In this document: in pieces, positions 49,870 to 60,161 of the stretch
How the letters are laid out: each line of letters opens with the position of its first letter
How positions within the stretch are numbered: the stretch's first letter is position 1
DNA from: Sphingopyxis sp. 113P3
GTDB lineage: Bacteria > Pseudomonadota > Alphaproteobacteria > Sphingomonadales > Sphingomonadaceae
DNA: 64,000 nt
Direction of reading: 5' to 3'
NCBI RefSeq assembly: GCF_001278035.1
Contig: NZ_CP009452.1
Location: forward strand, 3,133,501 to 3,197,500
The notes under the pieces: generated by a model
Told to the model about the DNA's origin: nothing
The model's input: only the letters and a program-made list of their open reading frames with translations
Database searches by the model: none
Position numbers and translations under genes: made by a program

Positions 49870-50172
49870 ATGCAAAGCGAGAACCGGATTTTCGACGACT
49901 TCGCCAAGATGCTGAACGGCATCGCCGGGACGGTCGCCGGCGCGGGCCGCGAGGCTGAGGCCGCGATGCGCGAACGCGCAAAGGAATGGATCGGCCGCAT
50001 GGATTTCGTCAGCCGCGAGGAGTTCGAGGCGGTCAAGCAAATGGCGGCAACCGCGCGCGCCGAAGCCGAAGCGCTAAAGGCGCGACTCGACAAACTCGAA
50101 GGCGCAACAGCACCTTCCGCAGCCTCCAGGGCCGCCGCAAGGCCCGCGGCGCGCAAGCCCAAGGCACCCTGA
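49870..50172 (+). CDS. ubiK: Ubiquinone biosynthesis accessory factor UbiK (BMFP/YqiC family)
   Basis: A 100-residue protein. An N-terminal amphipathic region ('RIFDDFAKMLNGIAGTVAGA') leads to a coiled coil ('REEFEAVKQMAATARAEAEA', then LKARLDKLE) and an Ala/Lys/Pro tail. UbiK is known to bind lipids and UbiJ and to support aerobic ubiquinone synthesis; that role here rests on family resemblance. AAAGGAAG precedes the start. It follows tspO by 35 bases. Confidence 0.85.
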   Translation: MQSENRIFDDFAKMLNGIAGTVAGAGREAEAAMRERAKEWIGRMDFVSREEFEAVKQMAATARAEAEALKARLDKLEGATAPSAASRAAARPAARKPKAP

Positions 50173-50178
50173 TCAAGA

Positions 50179-50199
50179 CGCCCGGCCCTGCGCCGGGCG
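50179..50199 (+). terminator. GC-rich hairpin after ubiK
   Basis: Perfect 8-bp stem CGCCCGGC/GCCGGGCG with a 5-base loop, 7 bases past the ubiK stop. No run of T follows, so termination would be weak or Rho-assisted. Confidence 0.45.
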
Positions 50200-50295
50200 T
50201 TCGCGCCGACGCTCGTGAGCGCTCCTGCGAGCTACCGCGACCCGAAATGCCCCGGTGGACTCGCCAGCGGGTCCAACAGGCGTTAAAGCGCCCAA

Positions 50296-50802
50296 ATGAG
50301 CGACGATATCTACGACGATGACGACGGCCAGGAAGCAGCGCCGATGGAGATGCTGGCCTCCTATTTTGCCGCGCACGACTGGCCGCACGAAAAGGTCGGC
50401 GAGGACGAGATCGTCGCCACCGCGCAGGGAAGCTGGACGACCTACGAATTGCGCGCCGTGTGGCGCGCCGACGACGGCGTCATCCAGCTGCTGGCCTTCC
50501 CCGACATCCGGGTCGTCGAGGACAAGCGCGCGGCCGCGCATGAGGCGCTGGCGCTCATCAACGAGCAATTGTGGCTCGGCCATTTCGAGCTGTGGTCGAA
50601 CAGCGGCACGATCCTGTTCCGCCACGGGATGCTGATCGGCACCAACGCCCCCCTGCCTCTCGACCTTACCGAAACCCTCGTCGAAAGCGCGATCGACGAA
50701 TGCGAGCGCTTTTATCCGGTGTTCCAGTTCGTGCTGTGGGGTGGCAAATCGCCGGCCGAGGCGCTGGCAGCTTCGCTGATCGAAACCCGCGGCGAGGCCT
50801 GA
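50296..50802 (+). CDS. YbjN domain-containing protein
   Basis: Cytoplasmic protein of 168 residues with an acidic N-terminus (DDIYDDDDGQE) and one YbjN-like domain ('MEMLASYFAAHDWPHEKVGE', 'ALALINEQLWLGHFELWSN' and 'FYPVFQFVLWGGKSPAEALA'). The fold resembles type III secretion chaperones. Its role in stress or motility regulation elsewhere is known only broadly. It stands alone after ubiK; the next gene converges from the other strand. Confidence 0.88.
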   Translation: MSDDIYDDDDGQEAAPMEMLASYFAAHDWPHEKVGEDEIVATAQGSWTTYELRAVWRADDGVIQLLAFPDIRVVEDKRAAAHEALALINEQLWLGHFELWSNSGTILFRHGMLIGTNAPLPLDLTETLVESAIDECERFYPVFQFVLWGGKSPAEALAASLIETRGEA

Positions 50803-50907
50803 GCTTCGCGCCCTCAAGCTTGCGTCCTGCGCTCCGGAAGGCCTTATTTATCCATATCGGGTCCGGGAGCGGCGCTTTTGCCCATCGAAGGCGCGCAATA
50901 GAAGGCC

Positions 50908-51861
50908 TTAGCGCCTTTCAAGCGGGGTGAGCCGCGGTCCAAGGTCATTGGTCCCGATCGCGAGCGCCTCCCCGCTCCAGTCGGCGACGAACACCGAGGG
51001 CCAGCTTACGCCTTGCGAGAGACGCGCGCGATTGCCCGCGATCGCGAGGCCGCGCGAGGGATTGTCGCGCCCCTCGGCTGCGACTGCGATAAAGGCCGAG
51101 TGATTTTCCTTGTCGCTTCCCTGCACGAACAAATTGTCCGCGATCCGCCCGGTCGACCCCGATGGCAGGTCGATCATGTAATTGGTCGCCCTGCCCTGCG
51201 TGTCGTCGAAGCTGTTGTCGTGGATATCGACGCGAACGGCGCGGGTTTTCAGATAATGGCCGCCGCTCCCCTTTTCAAAGCGGCTGTGCGCCACGATCAC
51301 CTGGCCGTAGCTGCCTGTATACACGCTGTGCGCGCAGCTCAGTCCGCGGTCGCAGCGACCGAGAGCTGAAAAGGTCGAGCGTTCGATCCTTAGCGTCGAA
51401 CGCGGATCATCGGCAGTCAATATACCCTGTTCGCTTTGCCGAAACAGGCTGTTCACAACCTCGAGATCGCTCTTCTCGAGACGGATGCCCGCCCCATTGC
51501 CATCGGGTACGCGCATATTCTGAAAGACAATGCCATCGACCCGAGCCCCCGCGCCGCGAAGCACCAGCCCGGCCTTGCCCTCGCAGGTCACCCCGTCAAA
51601 AATCGCGCGGCCGGGTTCCGAAGCGACGAAGGCGATGCGCCCCGAAGTCTGCACGGCGCAGTCGCGATGATAGCCAGGCGCGATGCGGATCGTTCCCTCC
51701 CCGCCGCCGATCGCGTCGACTGCGGCCTGGAGCCGCGAATAGCCCCTCCCCTCGACGCTATAAGGAGCGCTTCCCGTTTGCGCGGGCGAAGACGCCGGCG
51801 CGAAGAGGAAGAGCAGAGCGAAGAGCGGCAACAGCGGCCGGCGACGAAGCATTTTTGCCAT
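50908..51861 (-). CDS. Exported right-handed beta-helix protein
   Basis: A 317-residue protein. A clear signal peptide ('LLPLFALLFLFAPASSPAQ') is followed by 'RLQAAVDAIGGGEGTIRIAP' and a series of beta-helix rungs ('GIRLEKSDLEVVNSLF', 'QVIVAHSRFEKGSGGHYLKT' and 'RVDIHDNSFDD'), as in pectate-lyase-like proteins. No catalytic residues of a known lyase can be placed, so a carbohydrate-binding or degrading role is only possible. It is monocistronic, convergent with ybjN. Confidence 0.8.
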   Translation of the reverse strand: MAKMLRRRPLLPLFALLFLFAPASSPAQTGSAPYSVEGRGYSRLQAAVDAIGGGEGTIRIAPGYHRDCAVQTSGRIAFVASEPGRAIFDGVTCEGKAGLVLRGAGARVDGIVFQNMRVPDGNGAGIRLEKSDLEVVNSLFRQSEQGILTADDPRSTLRIERSTFSALGRCDRGLSCAHSVYTGSYGQVIVAHSRFEKGSGGHYLKTRAVRVDIHDNSFDDTQGRATNYMIDLPSGSTGRIADNLFVQGSDKENHSAFIAVAAEGRDNPSRGLAIAGNRARLSQGVSWPSVFVADWSGEALAIGTNDLGPRLTPLERR

Positions 51862-51956
51862 GGCGAAACCTCATAGCCCCAAGCGACCGCCAAGTCGTTC
51901 GCGAAGCTGGTTAATCGGCGCCCTGTCCCCTTATCGGACACAGGAGTTCCATGAGG

Positions 51957-54581
<2,625 letters not shown>

Positions 54582-54602
54582 GATGTCCACAAGGGGGAGA
54601 GT

Positions 54603-55127
54603 TCAAGGGGCGAGCGGGCGCGCGAGGACGCGGTCGTCGTAAAGCCTGCCCCCGACATTGAAGCGGCGCGTTCCGATGTCGGCAAAACCCTGTTTGCGAT
54701 AGAAGGCGAGCGCCCGCGCGTTGTGGGCATAGACCCCGAGGAGCAGGCGGCGATGCCCCTTGGCGGCAGCGACCACTTCGTGCATCAGCGCCGCGCCCAT
54801 GCCGCTGCCATGAAAGCGCGAGAGCGAGTAAATACGTTTCAGCTCGATATCGCCCGCCTCCGCTGCGTCGAGATCGGGCTTGCCGACGAGCGCGAAGCCG
54901 ACCGGCGCGCCGCCCGGCTCTGCTTCGGCAAGCCAGGCCCGCCCGCCCGACGCCAAGGCGGCGCGATAGGCCGCTTCGCTGTGCTGCGCGGCGCAATGCG
55001 CGGTGATCGCGGCGCCGTCGAGAATGCCGGCAAAGGTCTCGAGAAAGGTCGCAGCGCCGATCAGCGCGAGGGCGGGAGCGTCATGCCCTCCCGCCTCGCG
55101 GATCGTCCATGTGGGCCCGTCCTCCAT
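54603..55127 (-). CDS. GNAT family N-acetyltransferase
   Basis: A 174-residue acetyltransferase. The acetyl-CoA loop reads 'LSRFHGSGMGAALMHEVVAA', followed by 'LLLGVYAHNARALAFYRKQG' of motif B. The substrate is unknown. It lies between the two parts of metH, overlaps the stop of the first by one base and ends 21 bases before the second, so it is certainly co-transcribed with them. Whether it acts in methionine metabolism or just travelled with the operon cannot be said. Confidence 0.88.
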   Translation of the reverse strand: MEDGPTWTIREAGGHDAPALALIGAATFLETFAGILDGAAITAHCAAQHSEAAYRAALASGGRAWLAEAEPGGAPVGFALVGKPDLDAAEAGDIELKRIYSLSRFHGSGMGAALMHEVVAAAKGHRRLLLGVYAHNARALAFYRKQGFADIGTRRFNVGGRLYDDRVLARPLAP

Positions 55128-56194
55128 CAGGACGCGGCCGCCATGGTAAAGGGCTCAAGTCCGGCGAGGCGCGTGCGCACCGGTACGTCGGGAATATAGC
55201 GCGGGGCAAGGCCCGCGATGGCGCGGGCCATCGCGGCGATATGCGCGGGCGTCGAACCGCAGCAACCGCCGAGAATATTGACCTGGCCATGTTCGGCCCA
55301 TTCGCGCACCAGCCCCGCGGTTGTCTCGGGCTGCTCGTCATATTCGCCAAGTTCGTTCGGCAGGCCGGCGTTCGGATAGACCATCACCAGCGTATCGGCG
55401 AGGTCCGAGAGAACGCGCACATGCGGGCGAAGCTGCGCCGCGCCGAAGGAGCAGTTCAGCCCGACGGAGACCGGGCGCGCATGACGCACGGCGTACCAGA
55501 AGGCCTCGACCGTGTGGCCCGAGAGATTGCGGCCCGAAAGATCGGTGAGGGTCATCGAGATCATCAGCGGCAGTTCGCGCCCCACCTTGGTCTCGGCCTC
55601 GAGCGTTGCGGCGATCCCGGCCTTGGCATTGAGCGTGTCGAAGATCGTCTCGATGAGGATGAAATCGGCCCCGCCCTCGGCAAGCGCGATCACCTGTTCA
55701 AGATAGACATCCTTGAGCTCGTCAAAGTCGATTTCACGATAGCCCGGGTTGTTGACGTCGGGCGACAGCGACAGGGTCTTGTTCGTCGGCCCGACCGCGC
55801 CTGCAACATATCGGCGGCGGCCATCGAGCGCCTCGAACTTGTCGGCCGCCTCGCGCCCCAGCCGGGCGCTTTCGCGGTTGATGTCGGCGACCAGCGCCTC
55901 GGCGCCATAGTCGGCCTGGCTGATCCGGTTGGCGCTGAAGGTATTGGTCGACACAATGTCGGACCCCGCGGCCAGATAGGAATCGCCGATCGCGGCAACG
56001 ACGTCGGGACGCGTCAGAGCAAGGATGTCATTATTACCCTTCTGGTCGTGCGCAAGGCCGAGCGTGCCCGCATAATCCGCCGCCGCGAGCTTGCGGAGCT
56101 GGATCTGCGTGCCCCACCCGCCGTCGGTGAGCAGGATGCGCTCCCTGGCCGCGGCGCGCAGCGCCTCGCGGGCCGTGGACGGGTTGGTGGTCAT
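55127..56194 (-). CDS. metH: Methionine synthase, N-terminal homocysteine S-methyltransferase part
   Basis: The 355-residue homocysteine-binding domain of MetH as an independent protein. Marks: 'ILLTDGGWGTQIQLRKL', 'GSDIVSTNTFSANRISQADY', the first zinc Cys in 'VGLNCSFGAAQL' and the two others in 'NILGGCCGSTPAHIAAMA'. The ATG overlaps the metF stop (ATGA). Split metH genes are known in several Alphaproteobacteria. The catalytic partner lies 0.5 kb downstream, beyond a GNAT gene. Confidence 0.93.
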   Translation of the reverse strand: MTTNPSTAREALRAAARERILLTDGGWGTQIQLRKLAAADYAGTLGLAHDQKGNNDILALTRPDVVAAIGDSYLAAGSDIVSTNTFSANRISQADYGAEALVADINRESARLGREAADKFEALDGRRRYVAGAVGPTNKTLSLSPDVNNPGYREIDFDELKDVYLEQVIALAEGGADFILIETIFDTLNAKAGIAATLEAETKVGRELPLMISMTLTDLSGRNLSGHTVEAFWYAVRHARPVSVGLNCSFGAAQLRPHVRVLSDLADTLVMVYPNAGLPNELGEYDEQPETTAGLVREWAEHGQVNILGGCCGSTPAHIAAMARAIAGLAPRYIPDVPVRTRLAGLEPFTMAAAS

Positions 56195-57132
56195 GCAGCT
56201 TGCTCCTTGATGGGCTGGGCGGCGGGGCGCAGGCCGAGCAGGTGGCAGATGGCGTAGCTGAGCTCCGCCCGGTTGAGCGTGTAGAAGTGAAAATCGCGTA
56301 CTCCGCCCGCATAGAGGCGGCGGCACATTTCGGCCGCGATCGTCGCGGCGATGAGCTGGCGCGCTGCCGGCAGATCGTCGAGCCCGTCGAACAGCGACAC
56401 CATCCATGGGGGGATTGCGGCGCCGCACATGTCCGCCATCCGCCGCGTCTGCGACACGTTCGACACCGGCAGGATGCCAGGGATGATCGGGGCGTCGATT
56501 CCCGCTGCGGCCGCGGTATCGCGAAAGCGCAGGAAGGCGTCGGGCGAAAAGAAGAACTGCGTGATCGCACGCGTGGCGCCCGCGTCGAGCTTGCGCTTCA
56601 GATTGTCGAGGTCGGCCTGCGGACAGTCTGCGTCGGGATGAACCTCGGGGTAGGCCGCGACCGAAATGTCGAAGGGTGCAATGGCCTTGAGACCCGCGAC
56701 GAGCTCGGCGGCATTCGCATAGCCTTGCGGGTGCGCGCGATAGGGCTCGCCGCCTGGCACATCGCCCCGCAGCGCAACAATATGGCGCACGCCGGCCTCC
56801 CAATAGGCCCGCGCAACCGCGTCAATCTCTTCCCGCGACGCCTCGACGCACGTGAGGTGCGCTGCGGGCGGAACCCTGCTTTTCGCCGCGATGCGCGCGA
56901 CTGTCGCGTGGGTGCGCTCGCGCGTCGATCCACCGGCACCATAAGTGACCGAGACGAAGCTCGGGCAGAGCGGCTCGAGCGTATGGAAAGTGTCCCAGAG
57001 CTGCGCTTCCATCTTCTCGGTCTTTGGCGGGAAGAATTCGAAGCTGACGCTGATATCGCCAGCAAGATCGGCGAAAAGCGGCGAGGCCGCAGCGCGGCGC
57101 GCCTCCGCGGCGCTGTTGAGAGTCGAGATCAT
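56191..57132 (-). CDS. metF: Methylenetetrahydrofolate reductase
   Basis: FAD-dependent enzyme of 313 residues that makes 5-methyltetrahydrofolate for MetH. Typical are 'VSFEFFPPKTEKMEAQLWDT', 'VTYGAGGSTRERTHATVARI', 'HIVALRGDVPGGEPY' and 'ITQFFFSPDAFLRF'. Both ends overlap their neighbours by ATGA, which places it in a tightly coupled operon between the regulator and metH. Confidence 0.95.
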   Translation of the reverse strand: MISTLNSAAEARRAAASPLFADLAGDISVSFEFFPPKTEKMEAQLWDTFHTLEPLCPSFVSVTYGAGGSTRERTHATVARIAAKSRVPPAAHLTCVEASREEIDAVARAYWEAGVRHIVALRGDVPGGEPYRAHPQGYANAAELVAGLKAIAPFDISVAAYPEVHPDADCPQADLDNLKRKLDAGATRAITQFFFSPDAFLRFRDTAAAAGIDAPIIPGILPVSNVSQTRRMADMCGAAIPPWMVSLFDGLDDLPAARQLIAATIAAEMCRRLYAGGVRDFHFYTLNRAELSYAICHLLGLRPAAQPIKEQAA

Positions 57133-58121
57133 GCCGCAAGCCTTCTGCGCGGGCCGTCGCCCTCGTGGGCGAGCGGCGGTTGGTCTTCATCGCTACGGCG
57201 GCGGCCGAGCCAGAGCTTTACGGCCAGCTCCCCACCTTCAAGCGTCTGGGTGGCCTCGAGGAGCAGACCGGAGGAGGCGAACCATCCCCGGATCTGCGCG
57301 TCCGAAAAGCCGAGGCGGGCATGTGCCGCAAGCGTGCGCAACTCCTCATCCTCGTGCGGGGCAAAATCGACGACGAGGAGGTGTCCGCCGCCGCGCAATA
57401 CCCGGCCAGCTTCCGCAATGACGCGGTCCGGCTCGTGCGCGAAGTGCAGCGCCTGGTGGATGACGATGCTGTCGATGCTGGCATCGGCCATCGGCAGGTT
57501 CAGGAAATCGCCCTGGACGAGGTCGATCGGCACGGGCTGATCGGCAAGCTTCGCTCGCGCGATGCGGAGCATGTCGGGACTGCGGTCGAGCGCGGTGATG
57601 CGGCGCACCGTCGGCGCAAAGATTTCGGCCATACGGCCGGTGCCCGTGCCGATGTCGAGCAGGTGCCCAAGGCGGCGGCCCGCCACCATCGCGAGCATCG
57701 CGGCCTCAACCTCGCTCTCGGCGACGTGGCGCGAGCGGATGGCATCCCATTCGGCGGCATGCTCGGCGAAATAGCGCTCAGCCGCAGCCACGCGATCGGC
57801 CCGGACCGCGGCGAGCCGGCGCGCGTCGTGCGCAACGACGAGCGCCTCGCGCGGCGAGAAGGGCCATTCCTCGGCGCGGGCAATCATGTTGCTCACCGGT
57901 CCTTGCGCAACGATACGCAGAAAAACCCAGCTTCCCTCGCGCCTGCGCTCGATGATTCCTGCGTCGACGAGGATGCGGACATGACGCGAGACGCGGGGCT
58001 GACTCTGTTCGAGCACCAGAGCAAGCTCGCCGATCGCGAGTTCCATCTCGCGCAGCAGCGCGACGATACGCAGACGCGTCGGATCGGCGAGGGCACGGAA
58101 AATGTCGAGCAGCTCGGTCAT
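57129..58121 (-). CDS. ArsR-type regulator fused to a SAM-dependent methyltransferase domain
   Basis: A 330-residue protein. An ArsR winged helix fills about residues 1-95 ('LADPTRLRIVALLREMELAI' and 'EQSQPRVSRHVRILVDAGII'). A class I methyltransferase fold follows from about 145 ('HLLDIGTGTGRMAEIFAPTV', 'ALDRSPDMLRIARAKL' and 'VIHQALHFAHEPDRVIAEAG'). The arrangement suits a regulator that senses SAM or S-adenosylhomocysteine, as proposed for SahR-type ArsR proteins (inference). The ATG at 58121 stands 8 bases from a 9-4-9 palindrome, so autoregulation is likely. It heads the metF-metH operon. The upstream extension of the frame has no family character. Confidence 0.88.
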   Translation of the reverse strand: MTELLDIFRALADPTRLRIVALLREMELAIGELALVLEQSQPRVSRHVRILVDAGIIERRREGSWVFLRIVAQGPVSNMIARAEEWPFSPREALVVAHDARRLAAVRADRVAAAERYFAEHAAEWDAIRSRHVAESEVEAAMLAMVAGRRLGHLLDIGTGTGRMAEIFAPTVRRITALDRSPDMLRIARAKLADQPVPIDLVQGDFLNLPMADASIDSIVIHQALHFAHEPDRVIAEAGRVLRGGGHLLVVDFAPHEDEELRTLAAHARLGFSDAQIRGWFASSGLLLEATQTLEGGELAVKLWLGRRRSDEDQPPLAHEGDGPRRRLAA

Positions 58122-58128
58122 GAACGTG

Positions 58129-58150
58129 CATATAAAGCTTTCTTTATATG
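58129..58150. promoter_or_regulatory. Candidate ArsR-family operator of the methionine operon
   Basis: Perfect inverted repeat CATATAAAG-CTTT-CTTTATATG, 9-bp arms with a 4-base spacer, 8 bases upstream of the ArsR-methyltransferase start. It is AT-rich in an otherwise GC-rich region. Size and position fit an autoregulatory site of a dimeric ArsR protein. Confidence 0.65.
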
Positions 58151-58359
58151 TGGTCAACCGGACAGCCGGCCGCCTTTTCCTGCCGCTTGCAGGCAGCCTG
58201 CCGCGACGAGCGGTGGCGAATAGCGGGCCGCGCTTCCAAAAAGGCCGTTGCACCCAATTTGGCGAGATTGTAGCTCTAAAGGTGATTGGCAGTGCGCCGG
58301 AGCGAAAGGTTCGCATCCGAATGCCGGTCGATCCGTTTAATCGAGAGGGATATACCCAA

Positions 58360-58680
58360 ATGAAGAAATCGATCACTTTGTCGCTCGTCCTGGCCGCTTC
58401 GCTCGGCCTGGCCGCTTGCGGGGAAAAGGCTGCTGACGATACCGCAGTGACCACCGAAGACACCGCCGCGACCATGGAAGGCGCTGCTGACACCGCGCTC
58501 GACGCGGCCGAGGGCGCCAGCGACGCCGCTGCCGCTGCCGGCACCGCCGCCGACGCTGCGGGCGATGCTGCCGCTGCGGGCGATGCGGCGACTGCGACCG
58601 ATAAGGCGGCCGAAGCAGCGGGCGCCGCGAAGGAAGCGGCTGACGCTGCCAAGGGTGCGATGGAAGAAGCCAAGCAGTAA
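58360..58680 (+). CDS. Small alanine-rich lipoprotein 1
   Basis: A 106-residue lipoprotein. The signal peptide ends in a lipobox (LGLAACGEK, Cys about residue 20). The mature part is nearly all Ala, Asp, Glu, Thr, Gly and Lys and would form a long acidic helix. It closely resembles the next lipoprotein in design. GAGAGGGA precedes the ATG. A strong terminator follows. The function is unknown; a spacer or envelope stress role is conceivable. Confidence 0.72.
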   Translation: MKKSITLSLVLAASLGLAACGEKAADDTAVTTEDTAATMEGAADTALDAAEGASDAAAAAGTAADAAGDAAAAGDAATATDKAAEAAGAAKEAADAAKGAMEEAKQ

Positions 58681-58715
58681 GGCTTTTTTCGCCGGCCCTT
58701 CGGCCGAAGAAAAAG

Positions 58716-58747
58716 GGGGTCGCCGGGTCTTTCGGCGGCCCCTTTTT
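58716..58747 (+). terminator. Intrinsic terminator after lipoprotein 1
   Basis: A 10-bp stem GGGGTCGCCG/CGGCGGCCCC (one G-T pair), a 7-base loop, then TTTTT. It separates the two similar lipoprotein genes into individual units. Confidence 0.8.
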
Positions 58748-58871
58748 CACTTTTGAAACAAGGATGCGCCCAGCGACATGGCGCAGCGCAGTTGCCAAGC
58801 GCTTCATCTGGGGTTAATCCTGCGCGTCTGGCGGACGGGACCGGCCGCCATGGCATTCGAAAGGAATTTAC

Positions 58872-59168
58872 ATGCGCAAGTTCATCATCGCGTCGATGGC
58901 CGCCGCGGCCTTCAGCCTCGCTGCCTGCTCGGAAAAGGCGCAGGAGGAAACGTCGGAAGCGGGCGCTGCGGTTGCGGACGATGCCGCCGCCGCTGGTGAT
59001 GCCGTTGCCGAAGGCGCTGCCGACGCTGCCGACGCGACCGCCGCGGCTGCGAACGACGCCGGCAACGCCGTCGAAGGCACGGTGAACGCTGCTGGCGACG
59101 CCGCTGCTGCTGCCGGCGACAAGGTTTCGGAAGAGACCGCGAAGGCAGAGGCCAACGACAAGCAGTAA
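58872..59168 (+). CDS. Small alanine-rich lipoprotein 2
   Basis: A 98-residue lipoprotein with lipobox 'FSLAACSEK' and an Ala/Asp/Glu-rich, probably helical, mature part. It shares design and composition with the preceding gene and may be an old duplicate. GAAAGGAA precedes the ATG. Its own terminator follows about 40 bases after the stop. Function unknown. Confidence 0.72.
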   Translation: MRKFIIASMAAAAFSLAACSEKAQEETSEAGAAVADDAAAAGDAVAEGAADAADATAAAANDAGNAVEGTVNAAGDAAAAAGDKVSEETAKAEANDKQ

Positions 59169-59205
59169 TCGGGGCTTGCGCGCTGCGGCGCGTGATCCGA
59201 GAATG

Positions 59206-59238
59206 GGGCTCCGTTCCGCATGGAATGGGGCCCTTTTT
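59206..59238 (+). terminator. Intrinsic terminator after lipoprotein 2
   Basis: A 12-bp stem (GGGCTCCGTTCC with GGAATGGGGCCC, three G-T pairs), a 4-base loop and TTTTT. Confidence 0.8.
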
Positions 59239-59253
59239 CTTGAAAGGCAGACG

Positions 59254-59454
59254 ATGGCGACGAGGACGGCGCGGACATTTCTGCTGGCCCTTGCGCTCCT
59301 GTCGGCGTCGGGATGCAGCCGCACCGAGAATGAACCCGGCCCAGGCGGCGTGACGGTCAGCGAGGCGAAGGCGCTCGATCAGGCGGCAGAAATGCTCGAA
59401 AGCCGCGATCCCCCACCGCCCGCGGCCCAAACCACCGGAGAATCCGCGCAATGA
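59254..59454 (+). CDS. Small lipoprotein 3
   Basis: A 66-residue predicted lipoprotein. Hydrophobic signal followed by 'LLSASGCSRTENEPGP' (lipid-bearing Cys in SASGC) and a short hydrophilic tail. GAAAGGCAG stands before the ATG. Its stop overlaps the start of the DJ-1/PfpI gene (ATGA), which implies coupled translation. No function is known. Confidence 0.65.
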   Translation: MATRTARTFLLALALLSASGCSRTENEPGPGGVTVSEAKALDQAAEMLESRDPPPPAAQTTGESAQ

Positions 59455-60122
59455 GCGAGCGCGTCACGATCGTCTTCGCGCTGTTTCCCGGCATCACCCA
59501 GCTCGATTTTACCGCGCCCGCGCAGGCGCTGAGCCGGATGCCGGGCGCACGGCTCGCAGGCGCAGCGGCGACGCGCGATCCGATCGCGACCGACAGCGGC
59601 TTTGCGATTCTCCCGACGCATGACTTCGGCGATGCGCCCCAGGCCGACATCCTGTGCGTCCCCGGAGGTCACGGTGTCGCAGATGCCATCGCCGATCCTG
59701 CCACAACAGATTTCATCGCCCGGCAGGCCGCGGGCGCGGCATGGGTTACAAGCGTGTGCACCGGCGCTTTCCTCCTCGGCCGCGCCGGGCTGCTCGGCGG
59801 CAAGCGCGCGACGACGCACTGGGCCTATACCCAGCTCTTGCCCCTGGTCGGCGCAGAGCTCGCGCCGGGACGCATCGTCGAGGACGGCCATATCGTCACC
59901 GCGGGCGGCGTAACCTCGGGGCTCGATTTCGCGCTCACCCTGATCGGTCGGATTCGCGGCGACGCGGCGGCGCAGGCAATCCAGCTCGCGATCGAATATG
60001 ACCCCGCCCCGCCCTTTCCTGGCGGCCACCCTGATCGCGCGCCGGCCGCGGTCACCGGCGGATTGAAAGCGCGCGTCTATGACGCCGCGGCCGCCCGGAT
60101 GGAGGCAGCGCTGCGGGGTTGA
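59451..60122 (+). CDS. DJ-1/PfpI family protein (isonitrile-hydratase-like)
   Basis: A 223-residue protein with a flavodoxin-like fold. Visible are 'FALFPGITQLDFTAPAQAL', 'ILCVPGGHGVADAI', the elbow cysteine in 'WVTSVCTGAFLLGRAGLLGG' and 'ATTHWAYTQLLP'. This set is typical of the isonitrile hydratase/ThiJ branch. No DNA-binding domain is fused. Substrate unproven. It starts within the stop of lipoprotein 3. Confidence 0.88.
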   Translation: MSERVTIVFALFPGITQLDFTAPAQALSRMPGARLAGAAATRDPIATDSGFAILPTHDFGDAPQADILCVPGGHGVADAIADPATTDFIARQAAGAAWVTSVCTGAFLLGRAGLLGGKRATTHWAYTQLLPLVGAELAPGRIVEDGHIVTAGGVTSGLDFALTLIGRIRGDAAAQAIQLAIEYDPAPPFPGGHPDRAPAAVTGGLKARVYDAAAARMEAALRG

Positions 60123-60161
60123 GGGTGACGCCGCCCCCCAAAGCGCGCTATCAGCCTCAAT

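Noticed and set aside
58122..58360. Cobalamin or SAM riboswitch ahead of the methionine operon
   Set aside because: Only the 9-4-9 palindrome lies close to the start, and I see no conserved B12-box or SAM-aptamer core.
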